This document shows positions 35,225 to 46,264 of a DNA stretch of 64,000 nucleotides, in pieces (position 1 is the stretch's first letter; each line of letters starts with the position of its first letter). The notes beneath the pieces were generated by a model that did not search any database, was not told the DNA's origin, and worked only from the letters and a program-made list of their open reading frames with translations. The position numbers were made by a program, and so were the translations under genes. Source of the stretch: Alphaproteobacteria bacterium (GTDB taxonomy: Bacteria; Pseudomonadota; Alphaproteobacteria; Micavibrionales; Micavibrionaceae); NCBI GenBank assembly GCA_030432025.1, contig JAUIIA010000005.1:62001-126000 (forward strand), in the 5' to 3' direction.

Positions 35225-37899
35225 CTTGCCAGCGTTTTCTCGATTGTCTCGACTGCGTCATTCGCCGCATCGGGGTTAGGACCACCGGCTTGCGCCATGT
35301 CAGGGCGACCGCCGCCCCCTTTACCGCCCAAAGCTTCGGACCCGATTTTCACCAAATCCACCGCATTGACTTTGCCTGTCAGGTCATCCGTGACCGCAAC
35401 AACGATAGAGGCCTTGCCTTCGTTTGTGGCCACAAGTGCAATCACGCCCGAGCCAAGCTTCTGCTTCAGGTCATCGGCCATGGGTTTGAGGTCTTTCGGC
35501 GGGAAGCCTTCCAGAACTTTACCGATAAACTTCACACCTGCGATTTCCTTGACGTCATCGGCGCTTTCTTCCGCGCCTTGTTTACGTCGCAGATCGGCGA
35601 TTTCCTTTTGCAGACGCTTGTTGTCCTTAAGCAAGTCTATCTGGTCTGCAGGCGCGGCTTCACCTGTTACGCCACCCAGCTTGGTTAGCTCTTCGCGTAA
35701 AGATTTATTCTCTGTAAACAGGCGGTCATACTCTTGTTGAGCAGCATCTGCCTTTTCGGTCTCGTAGCCATCGACACGACTGCCCGTGAGGGCTTCAACA
35801 CGGCGAACGCCAGCGGATAGTGCACCTTCAGAGACGATCTTGAACTTCTCGATCTCGCCTGTCTTGCCGACATGCGTACCGCCACACAGCTCAACGGAGA
35901 ATACTTTGTTGCCGTCTTGCGTACCCATGGCGACAACGCGAACCTCATCATCATATTTCTCACCGAATAGCGCCATCGCACCCGTTTCGCGAGCTTCTTC
36001 AATCGGCATGACACGGGTAACAACATCCGTATTCGCAGCGATTTCAGCGTTCACCATTTCCTCAACGGCGGCGATTTCCTCGGGCTTGATGCCTTTAGGG
36101 TGGGAAATATCGAAGCGCGTACGGTTTTCATCCTGCAGCGAACCTTTTTGCGCGACATGCTCACCGAGGACGCGACGTAACGCTTCATGCATCAGGTGGG
36201 TCACAGAGTGGTTCGCACGAATGGCCGAACGACGGTCACTATCGACTTTCAATATGACGGCCTGACCTTGCTTAATTTCGCCTTCAACGACCTTACCCAT
36301 ATGAACAAAGAGCTTACCGAGCATCTTTTTGGTATCAGTGATTTCGACCTTCAGATCATCAGCCATGACTGTTCCATGATCACCGACCTGACCACCGCTT
36401 TCGCCGTAGAAAGGTGTCTGATTGGTAATAATTACAACATCTTGGCCATTTTTAGCCGATTTTTGAACCTCGCCATCAACAATCAATGCGTACACTTGTG
36501 CTTCAGCCTGCTCGGAATCATATCCAAGAAATTCGGTCGGGCCGAATTCTTCCAAAAGATCGAACCAGACTTGTTCCGTGGCGGCATCACCGGAACCCGA
36601 CCATGCGGCGCGGGCGGCAGCTTTTTGCTTCGCCATTTCGGCATCAAAAGCATCGGTATCCACCTCGATACCTTGCGCTTTCAAAGCATCTTGTGTCAGA
36701 TCGAGCGGGAAGCCGTAAGTGTCATACAGGCGGAAGGCCACATCACCGGGAAATTTGGAGCCGCCAGCAACTTTTTCGGTCTCTTCTTCAAGCATCTTGA
36801 GACCACGGTCGAGTGTGGTTTTGAAACGTTCCTCTTCCAACTTCAAAGTCTCGGTAATCAGGCTTTGCGCACGAGCAAGCTCGGGATATGCCTCTCCCAT
36901 TTTATCGAGCAATGTCGGGAAGAGTTTGAACATTAGCGGGTCCTGTGCGCCCAACAAATGTGCGTGACGCATTCCGCGGCGCATAATTCTTCTCAAAACG
37001 TATCCGCGCCCTTCATTGGACGGCATAACACCATCGGCCATCAAGAAGGATGCACAGCGGATATGGTCGGCAATAACACGGTGGCTGGCGGACATGTCCC
37101 CATCAGGGTCCACACCTGTCAGGTCAGCGGAATGTTCAATCAATGCGCGCATAATGTCGATGGAATAGTTATCGTGCGAGCCGCTTAAGGTGGCCACGAT
37201 GCGCTCCAAGCCCATGCCTGTATCCACGCTTTGTGCAGGCAGGTCGATACGCGTGTCGGCATCGATCTGCTCATACTGCATGAACACGTTGTTCCAGATT
37301 TCAATGAAACGGTCGCCGTCTTCCTCAGGACTGCCAGGAGGACCACCCCAAATATGTTCGCCGTGGTCATAGAAAATTTCGGTACACGGACCACATGGTC
37401 CTGTATCACCCATGCGCCAGAAGTTATCGTCGCTGTCGATGCGGATAATTTTATCATCGGAGAAGCCTGTCACCTTCTTCCATATCTCGGCCGCTTCTTC
37501 GTCCGTGGCGTGCACGGTGACGCAGAGCTTTTCAGGCGGTAGCTCGAAATTCTTCGTGCACAGCTCCCATGCGAAGGCGATGGCGTCGTCCTTGAAGTAA
37601 TCACCAAAGGAGAAGTTGCCGAGCATTTCGAAGAATGTGTGGTGGCGTGCGGTGTAGCCGACATTCTCAAGGTCGTTATGTTTACCACCTGCGCGCACGC
37701 ATTTCTGCGATGTGGTCGCGCGGCTGTAGTCCCGCTTATCCTTTCCGGTGAAAACGTCTTTAAACTGCACCATCCCTGCATTTACGAACATCAGGGTCGG
37801 GTCGTTTTGCGGCACAAGCGGGCTGGAGTCGACGATTTTGTGGCCCTTCTTTTCAAAGAAGCCTAAGAATTCATTACGGATGTCATTGACCGTTTTCAT
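35221..37899 (-). CDS. alaS: Alanyl-tRNA synthetase
   Basis: 892 residues, full length. The catalytic N-terminus has [24 protein letters not shown], then [15 protein letters not shown]; the editing domain has the zinc-type motif with [12 protein letters not shown] and, later, [12 protein letters not shown]; the C-terminal C-Ala (DHHA1-like) domain ends with [16 protein letters not shown]. It attaches Ala to tRNA-Ala and edits Ser/Gly mischarging. It is divergent from hisN with only 40 bases between starts. Confidence 0.97.
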   Translation of the reverse strand: MKTVNDIRNEFLGFFEKKGHKIVDSSPLVPQNDPTLMFVNAGMVQFKDVFTGKDKRDYSRATTSQKCVRAGGKHNDLENVGYTARHHTFFEMLGNFSFGDYFKDDAIAFAWELCTKNFELPPEKLCVTVHATDEEAAEIWKKVTGFSDDKIIRIDSDDNFWRMGDTGPCGPCTEIFYDHGEHIWGGPPGSPEEDGDRFIEIWNNVFMQYEQIDADTRIDLPAQSVDTGMGLERIVATLSGSHDNYSIDIMRALIEHSADLTGVDPDGDMSASHRVIADHIRCASFLMADGVMPSNEGRGYVLRRIMRRGMRHAHLLGAQDPLMFKLFPTLLDKMGEAYPELARAQSLITETLKLEEERFKTTLDRGLKMLEEETEKVAGGSKFPGDVAFRLYDTYGFPLDLTQDALKAQGIEVDTDAFDAEMAKQKAAARAAWSGSGDAATEQVWFDLLEEFGPTEFLGYDSEQAEAQVYALIVDGEVQKSAKNGQDVVIITNQTPFYGESGGQVGDHGTVMADDLKVEITDTKKMLGKLFVHMGKVVEGEIKQGQAVILKVDSDRRSAIRANHSVTHLMHEALRRVLGEHVAQKGSLQDENRTRFDISHPKGIKPEEIAAVEEMVNAEIAANTDVVTRVMPIEEARETGAMALFGEKYDDEVRVVAMGTQDGNKVFSVELCGGTHVGKTGEIEKFKIVSEGALSAGVRRVEALTGSRVDGYETEKADAAQQEYDRLFTENKSLREELTKLGGVTGEAAPADQIDLLKDNKRLQKEIADLRRKQGAEESADDVKEIAGVKFIGKVLEGFPPKDLKPMADDLKQKLGSGVIALVATNEGKASIVVAVTDDLTGKVNAVDLVKIGSEALGGKGGGGRPDMAQAGGPNPDAANDAVETIEKTLAS

Positions 37900-37939
37900 G
37901 GAATACGCTCTATTTCGTTACTGTATTAAAGGAGTATTT

Positions 37940-38713
37940 ATGGACGAATTCCTACCGCTTGCCAAGAGGCTGGCCGATGAAGCTGGAGAAATTGCCCGCC
38001 AATATTTTCGCACCCCTTTCGAGGTGATCAGCAAAGATGATGACAGCCCCGTCACGATTGCCGACCGCGAGATCGAGGCGCGCATGCGCGAAATCCTCGA
38101 AGACGAGCGCCCGCAGGACGGTATTCACGGCGAAGAACATGGCATAAAGAAAAGTGAGAGCGGCCTTACATGGGTGCTTGATCCGATTGACGGGACGAAA
38201 TCATTCGTCATTGGCCGCGCGACATTCGGCACTTTAATCGCCTTGTGCGAAGATAATGCCCCTAAACTGGGTGTCATTGACCAGCCAATTCTGGGCGAAC
38301 GTTGGATTGGTGACGGACAGAAAACCACCTACTCCAATTTCCATCTCGGCGGCGAATTTATCGACCGCCCCGTAAAGACCGCGAAATGCTCATCAATCGA
38401 TCTCGCACGCATCGGCAGCACGACACCTGCAATGTTCGAAGACGTGGGTCCGGTTTACAAGAATTTCAACGAGAACCGCTTTTTCTGGGGTGGGGATTGT
38501 TATCAATATGGCCTGATGGCGCTTGGCTTTGTCGACATCATTCTGGAAGCCAGCATGGCCCCCTATGATTACTGCGCGCTTGTACCTGTAATAGAAGGCG
38601 CGGGCGGGCATATATCAGATTTCAAAGGCCAGCCGCTGACGATTGATAGTGACGGCACGGTTGTGGCATGCGGCGACCCTTCGCTTTGGCCAGCCATTGC
38701 CGAAAAGCTTTAA
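37940..38713 (+). CDS. hisN: Inositol-monophosphatase-family phosphatase, likely histidinol-phosphatase
   Basis: 257 residues from the ATG that has AAAGGAG six bases upstream; a longer frame opens inside alaS antisense but is not credible. Metal-site motifs: HGEEHG (Glu), WVLDPIDGTKSFVIG (Asp-x-Ile-Asp-Gly-Thr), and the late Asp in ASMAPYDYCALVPVIEGAGG. The sequence DPIDGTKSFV and the late PYDYCAL element fit the HisN subclass that acts in histidine synthesis, though inositol phosphate or CysQ-type activity cannot be excluded. Convergent with slt with four-base overlap. Confidence 0.85.
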   Translation: MDEFLPLAKRLADEAGEIARQYFRTPFEVISKDDDSPVTIADREIEARMREILEDERPQDGIHGEEHGIKKSESGLTWVLDPIDGTKSFVIGRATFGTLIALCEDNAPKLGVIDQPILGERWIGDGQKTTYSNFHLGGEFIDRPVKTAKCSSIDLARIGSTTPAMFEDVGPVYKNFNENRFFWGGDCYQYGLMALGFVDIILEASMAPYDYCALVPVIEGAGGHISDFKGQPLTIDSDGTVVACGDPSLWPAIAEKL

Positions 38714-40773
38714 AGCGGTTCCGCGTTATTCTGGAAGCCGTAGAGCGGCGCTTTGCCGGCTGTAATCGCATCCAGCGTCGGCGTATCCGCACCTTCACGT
38801 AAGCGATAAATCCAATAATTTGAAAGCACACGCTCAACGTAGGCGCGGGTTTCGGATGCGGGGATCAGTTCGATAAACAGTAGCGGGTCTTTTACATCCG
38901 GCCAGCGGCGCTTCCATTTCGCCAGATTACCCGGGCCTGCGTTATAAGCCACCAGCAGGTAAACCAGATTACCGCCAACCACATCTGTATCCAGCAGGTT
39001 TTCGATGTAACGACGGCCTAGCTCCAGATTTGTTTCGGCATGATCGAGGCGTTCTTCACCCGTTACGGCCACGGATTTGGCCGTTGCAGGCATCAACTGC
39101 ATCAAGCCTTTGGCGCCACTCGGGCTCTCAGCGTTGGGGTCAAAGCGTGACTCCTGGCGCATGATGGCGTGAACAAGAGCAGGATCGACATTGCCCTCGT
39201 TTAGGCGCCAGTTACCCATAGGGTAGAGCGCGGCATCGTAAATATCTTCGCTCGCACCCGACGCATCAGTTGCAAGGCGCAAGGCGAGGCCTGGCAAATT
39301 GGCGTAATTCGCATACGCCAGAAGCGCGATACGCTGATCATCATTTTCCGGTTTAACACGGATCAGTTCGGCTTCGGCGAGATCGACTTGTCCCGCCATG
39401 ACGAGCGCAATGGCACGCTGCCCTGCCGGAATTGCATTTAAGACATTAAGGTATTTTTTGGTGAAAGCCGGAATCTTCCAATTGAAATCAAAGTCACGAC
39501 CCAGGGCCCGCGTTGCGACCAGACCGTAGAATGTTCTCGGCTGCTTGCTGCCGCGCTTGAGCCATGTTGAGACCATCTTCACATTGCCCGTGCGCATGTG
39601 GGAACGTGCCGCCCAATATGCGCCCGCGGTTAATGTCCAGCCCGATGCGTAAGGGGATCTGGCCGTTACTTCGAAATAGCGTGCGGCATCCATATATTTT
39701 TGCTGTCGCCATGCAATCAACCCCGCGACCCAGCCCGCTTTCGGGACATGCAGACCGGAGCGCTTAACGCTCGCCTTGGCCAGTGAGAACGCCGTTTGCG
39801 CATCGCCCCTGTGCAAATACGAGGAGGCAATCTCCGCACGCAGCAGGTCATATTCAACATTGTCCAAAAGATTGACATGCTTATCGATTATTGAACGCGC
39901 TTCCTTTAAGCGCCCTTTGCGAAGAGCGCTATAAACCTGACGATTAACGCTATTGAGTTGGCTTACTTCATCATTGGTTCTGCGCTTGGCTGAAACATAG
40001 CGTTTGCGGGCACGGGATGCCGGTTCGAAGGTGCGGACTATGCCCTTGCTGACTTCCGGTTGCTTAACGGTATGGGCAAGGCTTGTTGGCTTCCTTGCCT
40101 CTGCCAGCCTGTAAATCCGATGTGCTGCCGGGTGATCCGCATAAACGTCCATCCATTGCTGCAATTCCGCAAAGGTCGAGGTATACGCACTTGGGTGCAT
40201 GTAGCGCTGAAACAACACATGGCCGAGCAAACGGGTATCCGTTAGATCTTCGATCAGGCTGTTTGCCTTCTTCATATCGCCTTCGCGCTGCGCCTCGAAA
40301 ATTTGCTGATACAGCTCGGCCTGCCCTGCTTTCATGGGCTTATCATATGTCTTGCCCTGTGCTTCCAGCATGAGCCGTTCGATGGTGCTGCGTTGAGGGG
40401 GAATGTATGCAGGCTTACGCGGCGGGATGGGCGCGAACGTCACGTTGAGTATCTCTTCTGCTTGCGCCTCTTGTGACGGCGTTTGCGGATCTGCGTCAGC
40501 AGGCAGTTCGACAGCTTCTGTTTCCTGCTCTTTGGGTGTCCTGCCGCCCAGTTGCATAATCGCTTCAAGAATAAGGTTGGGTCCGACCTTTACAGACAGG
40601 TCCTGCTCCGGCGTTTCAGTTTCCGTTTGTGCTTCTGCCTCGGATGCCGGTTTTTTCTGTGGCACAGGTGCATCTTCGGCCAAAGCGCACGGCATTGAGG
40701 CCAGCATATATAATGCTGTCATGAGCATCGCGCGCGCGAGCGGCGAGTATGTGCGGGAACGGGCTTTAACCAT
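38710..40773 (-). CDS. Soluble lytic murein transglycosylase
   Basis: 687 residues. Signal peptide (MLMTALYMLASMPCALA, cleavage about residue 32), a low-complexity linker, a long alpha-helical superhelix region (about 120-510), then a C-terminal SLT domain with catalytic Glu in HAIMRQESRFDPNAES (near residue 540), GAKGLMQLMPATA and AYNAGPGNLAKW. It cleaves glycan strands in the periplasm. A role at a specific envelope machine is not shown. Confidence 0.9.
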   Translation of the reverse strand: MVKARSRTYSPLARAMLMTALYMLASMPCALAEDAPVPQKKPASEAEAQTETETPEQDLSVKVGPNLILEAIMQLGGRTPKEQETEAVELPADADPQTPSQEAQAEEILNVTFAPIPPRKPAYIPPQRSTIERLMLEAQGKTYDKPMKAGQAELYQQIFEAQREGDMKKANSLIEDLTDTRLLGHVLFQRYMHPSAYTSTFAELQQWMDVYADHPAAHRIYRLAEARKPTSLAHTVKQPEVSKGIVRTFEPASRARKRYVSAKRRTNDEVSQLNSVNRQVYSALRKGRLKEARSIIDKHVNLLDNVEYDLLRAEIASSYLHRGDAQTAFSLAKASVKRSGLHVPKAGWVAGLIAWRQQKYMDAARYFEVTARSPYASGWTLTAGAYWAARSHMRTGNVKMVSTWLKRGSKQPRTFYGLVATRALGRDFDFNWKIPAFTKKYLNVLNAIPAGQRAIALVMAGQVDLAEAELIRVKPENDDQRIALLAYANYANLPGLALRLATDASGASEDIYDAALYPMGNWRLNEGNVDPALVHAIMRQESRFDPNAESPSGAKGLMQLMPATAKSVAVTGEERLDHAETNLELGRRYIENLLDTDVVGGNLVYLLVAYNAGPGNLAKWKRRWPDVKDPLLFIELIPASETRAYVERVLSNYWIYRLREGADTPTLDAITAGKAPLYGFQNNAEPL

Positions 40774-40866
40774 AGCTTAGGGAAATACCACGAATCGTCT
40801 TGAAGTGCTATATCCTTCAAGTCTAACGGACAAAACCTTAATGCCCGCTTTAATTTCGATAAAGTT

Positions 40867-41709
40867 TTAGGAACGTAATTCGGATAACTTTGCCTTGATA
40901 GACAGCATATCCGCCCATACCGCTTTCTTCTGTGCAGGCGTGCGCAAAAGATATGCGGGGTGATATGTGGCTATACCTGCAATCGGCGGTGTTTCCCCAT
41001 CCAAAGACTGAGGCGTGTAGTCATGCCATACTTTACGAAGGCGGGAGATACTGTCACCACTGGCTAACAAAGACTTCGCCGGAACGCCGCCACAGAAAAT
41101 CAGGATTTTCGGTTGTACCAATTGAATATGACGCTCGATGAACGGCAAGCTGACCTCAATTTCCGCAGGGCTGGGCGTGCGGTTACCCGGTGGGCGCCAA
41201 TTCAGAATATTGGAAATATAAACCGCCTTTTGCGGGTCTTCTTCGGTACGGTCGAGATCAATACAGCCTAGAATCTTGTCGAGTAATTGCCCGCTCTCTC
41301 CGACGAAAGGCTTGCCCTGACGGTCTTCATCCGCCCCCGGTGCTTCGCCGACCAGCATGACATCGGCTTTCGGGTTTCCGTCGGAAAAAACCAGATTGGT
41401 CGCGGTCTTTTTAATCGCAATACCGTCGAATGCGGCAATTGCTTCCTTCAATTCATCCAGCGTGTTGGCTGCCTGAGCCAGTTTCACTGCTTCGGCGCGT
41501 GCATCGGATGCGCCGAGCAACACCTCCTGTTGCGGTGAGGATGCCGAAGGCTGCGGCGCAGAAGCCGCCTGTTTTTTGGGGAGTTCTTGCGCAACAACGA
41601 CAGGTTTCTCTTTAACCTTGGTACGGTCGACAGGCGCATCAACCAGCGCTTCGTCAACGCCGTGATCCAGATAAAATTGTAATGCTGCTTTGTGCGCGTG
41701 AGCGTGCAT
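40867..41709 (-). CDS. Uracil-DNA glycosylase, family 4-like
   Basis: 280 residues. The N-terminal 95 residues are a Pro/Ala/Gln-rich extension. The catalytic domain has VMLVGEAPGADEDRQGKPFVG (motif 1 with GEAPG), NILNWRPPGNRTPSPAE and the late motif ATYHPAYLLR. It removes uracil from DNA. The four Cys that hold a 4Fe-4S cluster in thermophile family 4 enzymes are not present: Trp stands in WRPP where Cys stands in CRPP, and FDGIAIKK lacks the Cys seen in related alphaproteobacterial sequences. This is divergent from the ETF-QO gene. Confidence 0.85.
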   Translation of the reverse strand: MHAHAHKAALQFYLDHGVDEALVDAPVDRTKVKEKPVVVAQELPKKQAASAPQPSASSPQQEVLLGASDARAEAVKLAQAANTLDELKEAIAAFDGIAIKKTATNLVFSDGNPKADVMLVGEAPGADEDRQGKPFVGESGQLLDKILGCIDLDRTEEDPQKAVYISNILNWRPPGNRTPSPAEIEVSLPFIERHIQLVQPKILIFCGGVPAKSLLASGDSISRLRKVWHDYTPQSLDGETPPIAGIATYHPAYLLRTPAQKKAVWADMLSIKAKLSELRS

Positions 41710-41793
41710 TCGATTTTTACTCTAAAAACTCTATATTAACTATGACTTACAGATTAGAATGTTTGGACGAAATAACAAAGGAAGAAGTCTTTT

Positions 41794-43431
41794 ATGCCCG
41801 ATTCAATCCGATCCGACCGCGAGAACATGGAATATGATGTTGTTATTGTCGGGGCAGGACCTGCGGGGCTTTCATGCGCTATTCGCCTCAAGCAAATCGA
41901 TGAATCCTTAAATGTGTGTATCTTGGAAAAAGGCTCCGAAGTGGGGGCGCATTTGCTGTCCGGCGCCGTATTCGAACCACGCGCATTGGATGAACTGATT
42001 CCCGATTGGAAAGATAAGGGCGCGCCATTAGAGACAGAAGCGACCAAAGATAAGTTCCGATTCCTGACCGCGACAAAGTCATACCCCTTCCCTACACCGC
42101 CGCAAATGCACAATAAGGGAAACTACATTATCTCGCTCGGCCGCCTTGGCCGATGGCTGGCTGAACAAGCGGAAAGCTTGGGCGTTGAAATCTTCCCCGG
42201 CTTTGCTGCGGCCGAAGTGCTTTATAACGAGGACGGGCAAGTGGTCGGCATTGCTACGGGTGATATGGGCATCAACGCGGAAGGTGAAAAAACAGACGCG
42301 TTCGAACCGGGCATGGAGTTGCATGCAAGACAAACCGTTTTTGCAGAAGGCTGTCACGGGTCCCTGACCAAGATGTTGGTTGCGAAATACGATTTGCGTA
42401 AAGACAGTGATCCGCAGACTTACGGTCTGGGTGTTAAAGAGATTTGGGAAATTGCACCCGAGAAACATGAGCAAGGCTTGACCATGCACACGATCGGCTG
42501 GCCGATGGACAGCAAGACCTATGGCGGGTCATGGATTTACCACATGGAAGACAATATGGTTTCCGTCGGGTTTGTCGTCGGGCTGGATTACCAGAACCCT
42601 ACCCTGTCACCGTATCAGGAAATGCAGAGATTCAAGACGCACCCCGCCATTCGTGATTTGTTCGAAGGCGGCCGCCGCATCGCTTATGGCGCACGAGCAC
42701 TAAACGAAGGCGGGTTCCAGTCCATTCCGAAGCTTTCCTTCCCCGGCGGTGTATTGATCGGGGATACGGCGGGTTTCTTGAACGTTCCGAAAATCAAAGG
42801 CAACCACACTGCGATGAAATCGGGCATGGTCGCCGCCGACAGTATCGCCGAGCTATTGAAAAGCAGCGAAGGCTTCGGCAGTGAATGTGAAAGCTATGCC
42901 GAGAACTTGAAGCAAAGCTGGCTCTGGAAAGAGTTGAAGAAAGTGCGCAACATCCGTCCCGGATTCCATAACGGTTTATGGTTCGGGCTGATCAACGCGG
43001 CTTATGAGACCATCACGATGGGCTTATCGCCATGGACCCGCAAAAACCACGCGGATCATTCGCAGCTTAAAGAGGTCAAGGATTGTAAAAAAATCGAATA
43101 CCCAAAGCCGGACGGTGTGCTGACATTCGACCGCCTGACATCCGTTTCATTTTCAAACACTAACCATGCCGAAGACCAGCCCGTGCATTTGAAGGTCAAG
43201 GATGCCGCCCAACCCGTTGAAGTGCATTACGCAAAATTCGGCGGACCGTCACAATATTACTGTCCCGCGGGCGTATATGAATTCGTCAAGGATGACAGCG
43301 GAAACGTCAAATTCCAGATCAACAGCCAGAACTGCGTGCATTGTAAGACCTGTGACATCAAGGACCCCAAACAAAATATCGACTGGACTGTACCTTTAGG
43401 GGGAGATGGACCGAATTATCCAAATATGTGA
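41794..43431 (+). CDS. Electron transfer flavoprotein-ubiquinone oxidoreductase
   Basis: 545 residues, close to the mitochondrial and bacterial family. FAD-binding VVIVGAGPAGLSCAIRLK at the N-terminus, a second FAD element (GGVLIGDTAGFLNVPKIKG) and a C-terminal 4Fe-4S domain with Cys of YYCPAGVYEFV and NCVHCKTCDIKDP. It passes electrons from ETF (beta-oxidation, amino-acid breakdown) to ubiquinone at the inner membrane. AAAGGAAG is located upstream of the ATG. ETF subunits are not in the window. Confidence 0.96.
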   Translation: MPDSIRSDRENMEYDVVIVGAGPAGLSCAIRLKQIDESLNVCILEKGSEVGAHLLSGAVFEPRALDELIPDWKDKGAPLETEATKDKFRFLTATKSYPFPTPPQMHNKGNYIISLGRLGRWLAEQAESLGVEIFPGFAAAEVLYNEDGQVVGIATGDMGINAEGEKTDAFEPGMELHARQTVFAEGCHGSLTKMLVAKYDLRKDSDPQTYGLGVKEIWEIAPEKHEQGLTMHTIGWPMDSKTYGGSWIYHMEDNMVSVGFVVGLDYQNPTLSPYQEMQRFKTHPAIRDLFEGGRRIAYGARALNEGGFQSIPKLSFPGGVLIGDTAGFLNVPKIKGNHTAMKSGMVAADSIAELLKSSEGFGSECESYAENLKQSWLWKELKKVRNIRPGFHNGLWFGLINAAYETITMGLSPWTRKNHADHSQLKEVKDCKKIEYPKPDGVLTFDRLTSVSFSNTNHAEDQPVHLKVKDAAQPVEVHYAKFGGPSQYYCPAGVYEFVKDDSGNVKFQINSQNCVHCKTCDIKDPKQNIDWTVPLGGDGPNYPNM

Positions 43432-43472
43432 TAATAAATTTAAGATCAGAGAAATTATAGAAAGCTGAACTC

Positions 43473-45329
43473 TTGGAGAATATACGAAACCTTATAGCGC
43501 TCTCACTCGTATTTGCCGCCCTTTTTTATGCCGGATTGCATTTCAGTATGAAAACGGTGGAAGAGCGCCAAGCGGAAGAGCCGGAAGCCGGAATGGAAGC
43601 CGAGATGGCGAAAATGGACGCGGCTATGGATCAGGCGGCGAAAGCCCCACTTCCATCCTACGAAGGTTCAAGTATTTCAGGCAGTTATCTTTCGGGCCGT
43701 TTTGCCCAGCGCCACCATGACTGGAAGACCGCCGGAAAATACATTGATTACATCCTGAAAGATCAGCCCAGCACCAGTATCCTGCTTAAGCGTGCCATGA
43801 TTTTGGCATTGGGTGCGGGTGATTATGATCGCGCATTCCAGTTCGCCAGCGAAGTCGTGGCGGATCATGATGATAGCGATTCCTTGTCCCTTATCCTGCT
43901 GACAACGGAGAATTTCCGTCAGAAGAATTATGAGCAAGCCAGCAAGCACATCGACAATATGTCCGCAGGCGGCCTTTCAACGTTTCTGTTGCCGGTGATG
44001 AAAAGCTGGTCCGATGCCGCGCTCGGCAAATATAATGTCGACGAGCTGCAGACAAACAGTATCCACCTGCATCATGCGATGCTGATTTCGCATTTCCTGA
44101 ATAAGCCGTCAGAGATGCGCTCCTTGTTACAAAAGGCGCTTGTGACAGGTGACTTTAATGTCGAGAACATAGAACGTTTGGGCGATATCTATGCCGAGCT
44201 TGGTGAATATGAAGAAGCACAAAAGCTTTATGAGCAAGCCAGAAAAGTCAGACAAGACAGCAAGGATTTGAGCGCAAAGTTAGAAGCCGTGATGAATGAG
44301 GAGACTTCCGATCTGTACATTCAAGTCAAGACACCGGAAAGAGGTTTGGCCGAGGCTTTCTTTGATATGGGACGTTTATTAGCTCAGGATTACAGTGATG
44401 AAAGTGCCCGTGTGTTTGCGCGGCTGGGTGCACGTGTAGACCCATCCTATCTGGAAAACACATTCTTGCTGGCCAACATTTCCATCCGTAATGAACGGCT
44501 CGATGATGCGCTCGCGCTTTTTGAAACAGTACCCGAAGACAGCGATCAGTATCTAATGGCCCGCCGCAGTATGGCCGAAATTCTCGTCGAGCAAGACAAG
44601 CCTGATGAAGCGATTGCACAGCTTGAAAAGCTCGCCTCTAAATTTGATGATCTGGAATCCATTATCCAGATTGGCGACATTCATCGCTCCGAGGAAAACT
44701 TCCCCAAGGCGATACAGGCATATAACCGTGCGGCGGAACAAATCAAATCAGCGCATGGTGGATCGGTGCCCGAAGAATACTGGCACCTATATTATGTGCG
44801 TGGCATGTCCTATGAGCAGAACGACCAATGGAAGAATGCGGAAGCGGACCTTGAGGCCGCTCTCGACTTTCAACCCGAGCATCCCTATGTCCTGAACTAT
44901 CTCGGCTACGCCTGGGCGGATCAGGGTGAAAATCTGGAACGTGCTCTCGATATGATTTCCAAGGCCGTTGAGCTTCGCCCGAATGACGGATACATCACCG
45001 ACTCACTTGGCTGGGTTTATTACCGCATGAGCCGTTACGAAGAGGCTGTACCGCATCTGGAACAAGCCGTTGAATTACTGCCCTATGACCCTGTGATCAA
45101 TGATCATCTGGGCGATGCCTATTGGAAGGTCGGGCGTAAACTGGAGGCACGCTTTCAATGGATGCGGGCAAAGAACCATTCCGAGGATGAAGAGCTTATC
45201 CTCAAGCTTGCGGACAAGCTTGAGAACGGCATGGTTGATAATTCAGTCGTACGCGAAGCAAAGACCAGTCCTGCGCCATCACCTTCACAGTCATCCGAAA
45301 GCACCGGCGATCACACGGAAATGCAGTAA
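43473..45329 (+). CDS. TPR-repeat protein with N-terminal membrane anchor
   Basis: 618 residues. The start is probably TTG at 43473, which gives a hydrophobic N-terminal segment (LIALSLVFAALFYAGLHF); the next ATG would remove it. About ten tetratricopeptide-like repeats follow, including YDRAFQFASEVVADH, EYEEAQKLYEQARK, NFPKAIQAYNRAAEQ and the best-preserved tail HPYVLNYLGYAWADQGENLERALDM. No catalytic domain. Such proteins scaffold envelope complexes. It lies between the ETF-QO gene (41-base gap) and ispE (25-base gap) and this order is seen in relatives. Confidence 0.85.
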   Translation: MENIRNLIALSLVFAALFYAGLHFSMKTVEERQAEEPEAGMEAEMAKMDAAMDQAAKAPLPSYEGSSISGSYLSGRFAQRHHDWKTAGKYIDYILKDQPSTSILLKRAMILALGAGDYDRAFQFASEVVADHDDSDSLSLILLTTENFRQKNYEQASKHIDNMSAGGLSTFLLPVMKSWSDAALGKYNVDELQTNSIHLHHAMLISHFLNKPSEMRSLLQKALVTGDFNVENIERLGDIYAELGEYEEAQKLYEQARKVRQDSKDLSAKLEAVMNEETSDLYIQVKTPERGLAEAFFDMGRLLAQDYSDESARVFARLGARVDPSYLENTFLLANISIRNERLDDALALFETVPEDSDQYLMARRSMAEILVEQDKPDEAIAQLEKLASKFDDLESIIQIGDIHRSEENFPKAIQAYNRAAEQIKSAHGGSVPEEYWHLYYVRGMSYEQNDQWKNAEADLEAALDFQPEHPYVLNYLGYAWADQGENLERALDMISKAVELRPNDGYITDSLGWVYYRMSRYEEAVPHLEQAVELLPYDPVINDHLGDAYWKVGRKLEARFQWMRAKNHSEDEELILKLADKLENGMVDNSVVREAKTSPAPSPSQSSESTGDHTEMQ

Positions 45330-45354
45330 CGCGTAACACTGCAAGCCAACATCT

Positions 45355-46260
45355 ATGTCGGAACAACAACAGAGTCTTCAGATATTCGCACCCGCCAAGG
45401 TCAACCTGTTCTTACAGGTAACCGGCAAACGTGCCGACGGCTATCACGCGCTCGACTCTCTCATTACTTTTGCCGATGTCGGGGATGTCATCACCATCGG
45501 CCCCATGGAAGGGTTTGCTTTCAATATAGAGGGTCCGTATGCGGGCAGTTTCGGTGCACGCGAAAAAGTTGCTACACCCGATTCCAAAAACCTCGTCGTT
45601 AAAGCTGTCTGGACACTGGCCAGAATGGTTAACCGCTCGCCTTCTTTTTCGATTACTCTCGGGAAAAACATCCCGCTCGGCGCGGGGCTTGGCGGTGGGT
45701 CGGCGGATGCCGCAGCGGTGCTATGGGGCTTATGCCGTTATTGGAACATCGCACCGGAGATGGACATTCTGCAGGATTTGATGATGCAGCTGGGTGCGGA
45801 TGTACCCGTATGCTTTGAAAGCCAGACACGCTTTATTGCCGGTGCGGGTGAAAAGCTCAGTGCTCCGCTCGAACTCCCCGAGATATATGCCGTGATCATT
45901 AACCCCGGGCAACCATGCGCAACCAAAACCGTGTTTCAAAATTTCGCAGGTACTTTTAGCGTTCCAGCCGACAGGCCATCTTCGTTCCAAGATCAGGAAA
46001 CGCTGTTCGATTACTTGAAAACAACACGTAATGATTTGCTGCCTGCGGCCTTGAAAGTCGTGCCGCAAATCCAGAATTGCCTGAACCAGTTAGAAAACAG
46101 CGACGGGTGCGCCGTAGCCCGCATGAGCGGTTCAGGTTCATCGTGCTTCGGGCTTTATAAATCGGAAAAAGAGGCAGAAGCGGCCTGTACCTCAATCAAA
46201 GACACGAACCCCGACTGGTGGGTTCGCAGTACAATTTTAGGGCAGATTGAGCGTTACTAG
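45355..46260 (+). CDS. ispE: 4-diphosphocytidyl-2-C-methyl-D-erythritol kinase
   Basis: 301 residues, GHMP kinase family, fourth step of the MEP isoprenoid pathway. APAKVNLFLQVTGKRADGYH at the N-terminus, the ATP loop IPLGAGLGGGSADAAAVL and the late MSGSGSSCFGLY motif are diagnostic. Convergent with the PodJ-like gene; the ends are four bases apart. Confidence 0.95.
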   Translation: MSEQQQSLQIFAPAKVNLFLQVTGKRADGYHALDSLITFADVGDVITIGPMEGFAFNIEGPYAGSFGAREKVATPDSKNLVVKAVWTLARMVNRSPSFSITLGKNIPLGAGLGGGSADAAAVLWGLCRYWNIAPEMDILQDLMMQLGADVPVCFESQTRFIAGAGEKLSAPLELPEIYAVIINPGQPCATKTVFQNFAGTFSVPADRPSSFQDQETLFDYLKTTRNDLLPAALKVVPQIQNCLNQLENSDGCAVARMSGSGSSCFGLYKSEKEAEAACTSIKDTNPDWWVRSTILGQIERY

Positions 46261-46264
46261 AACC

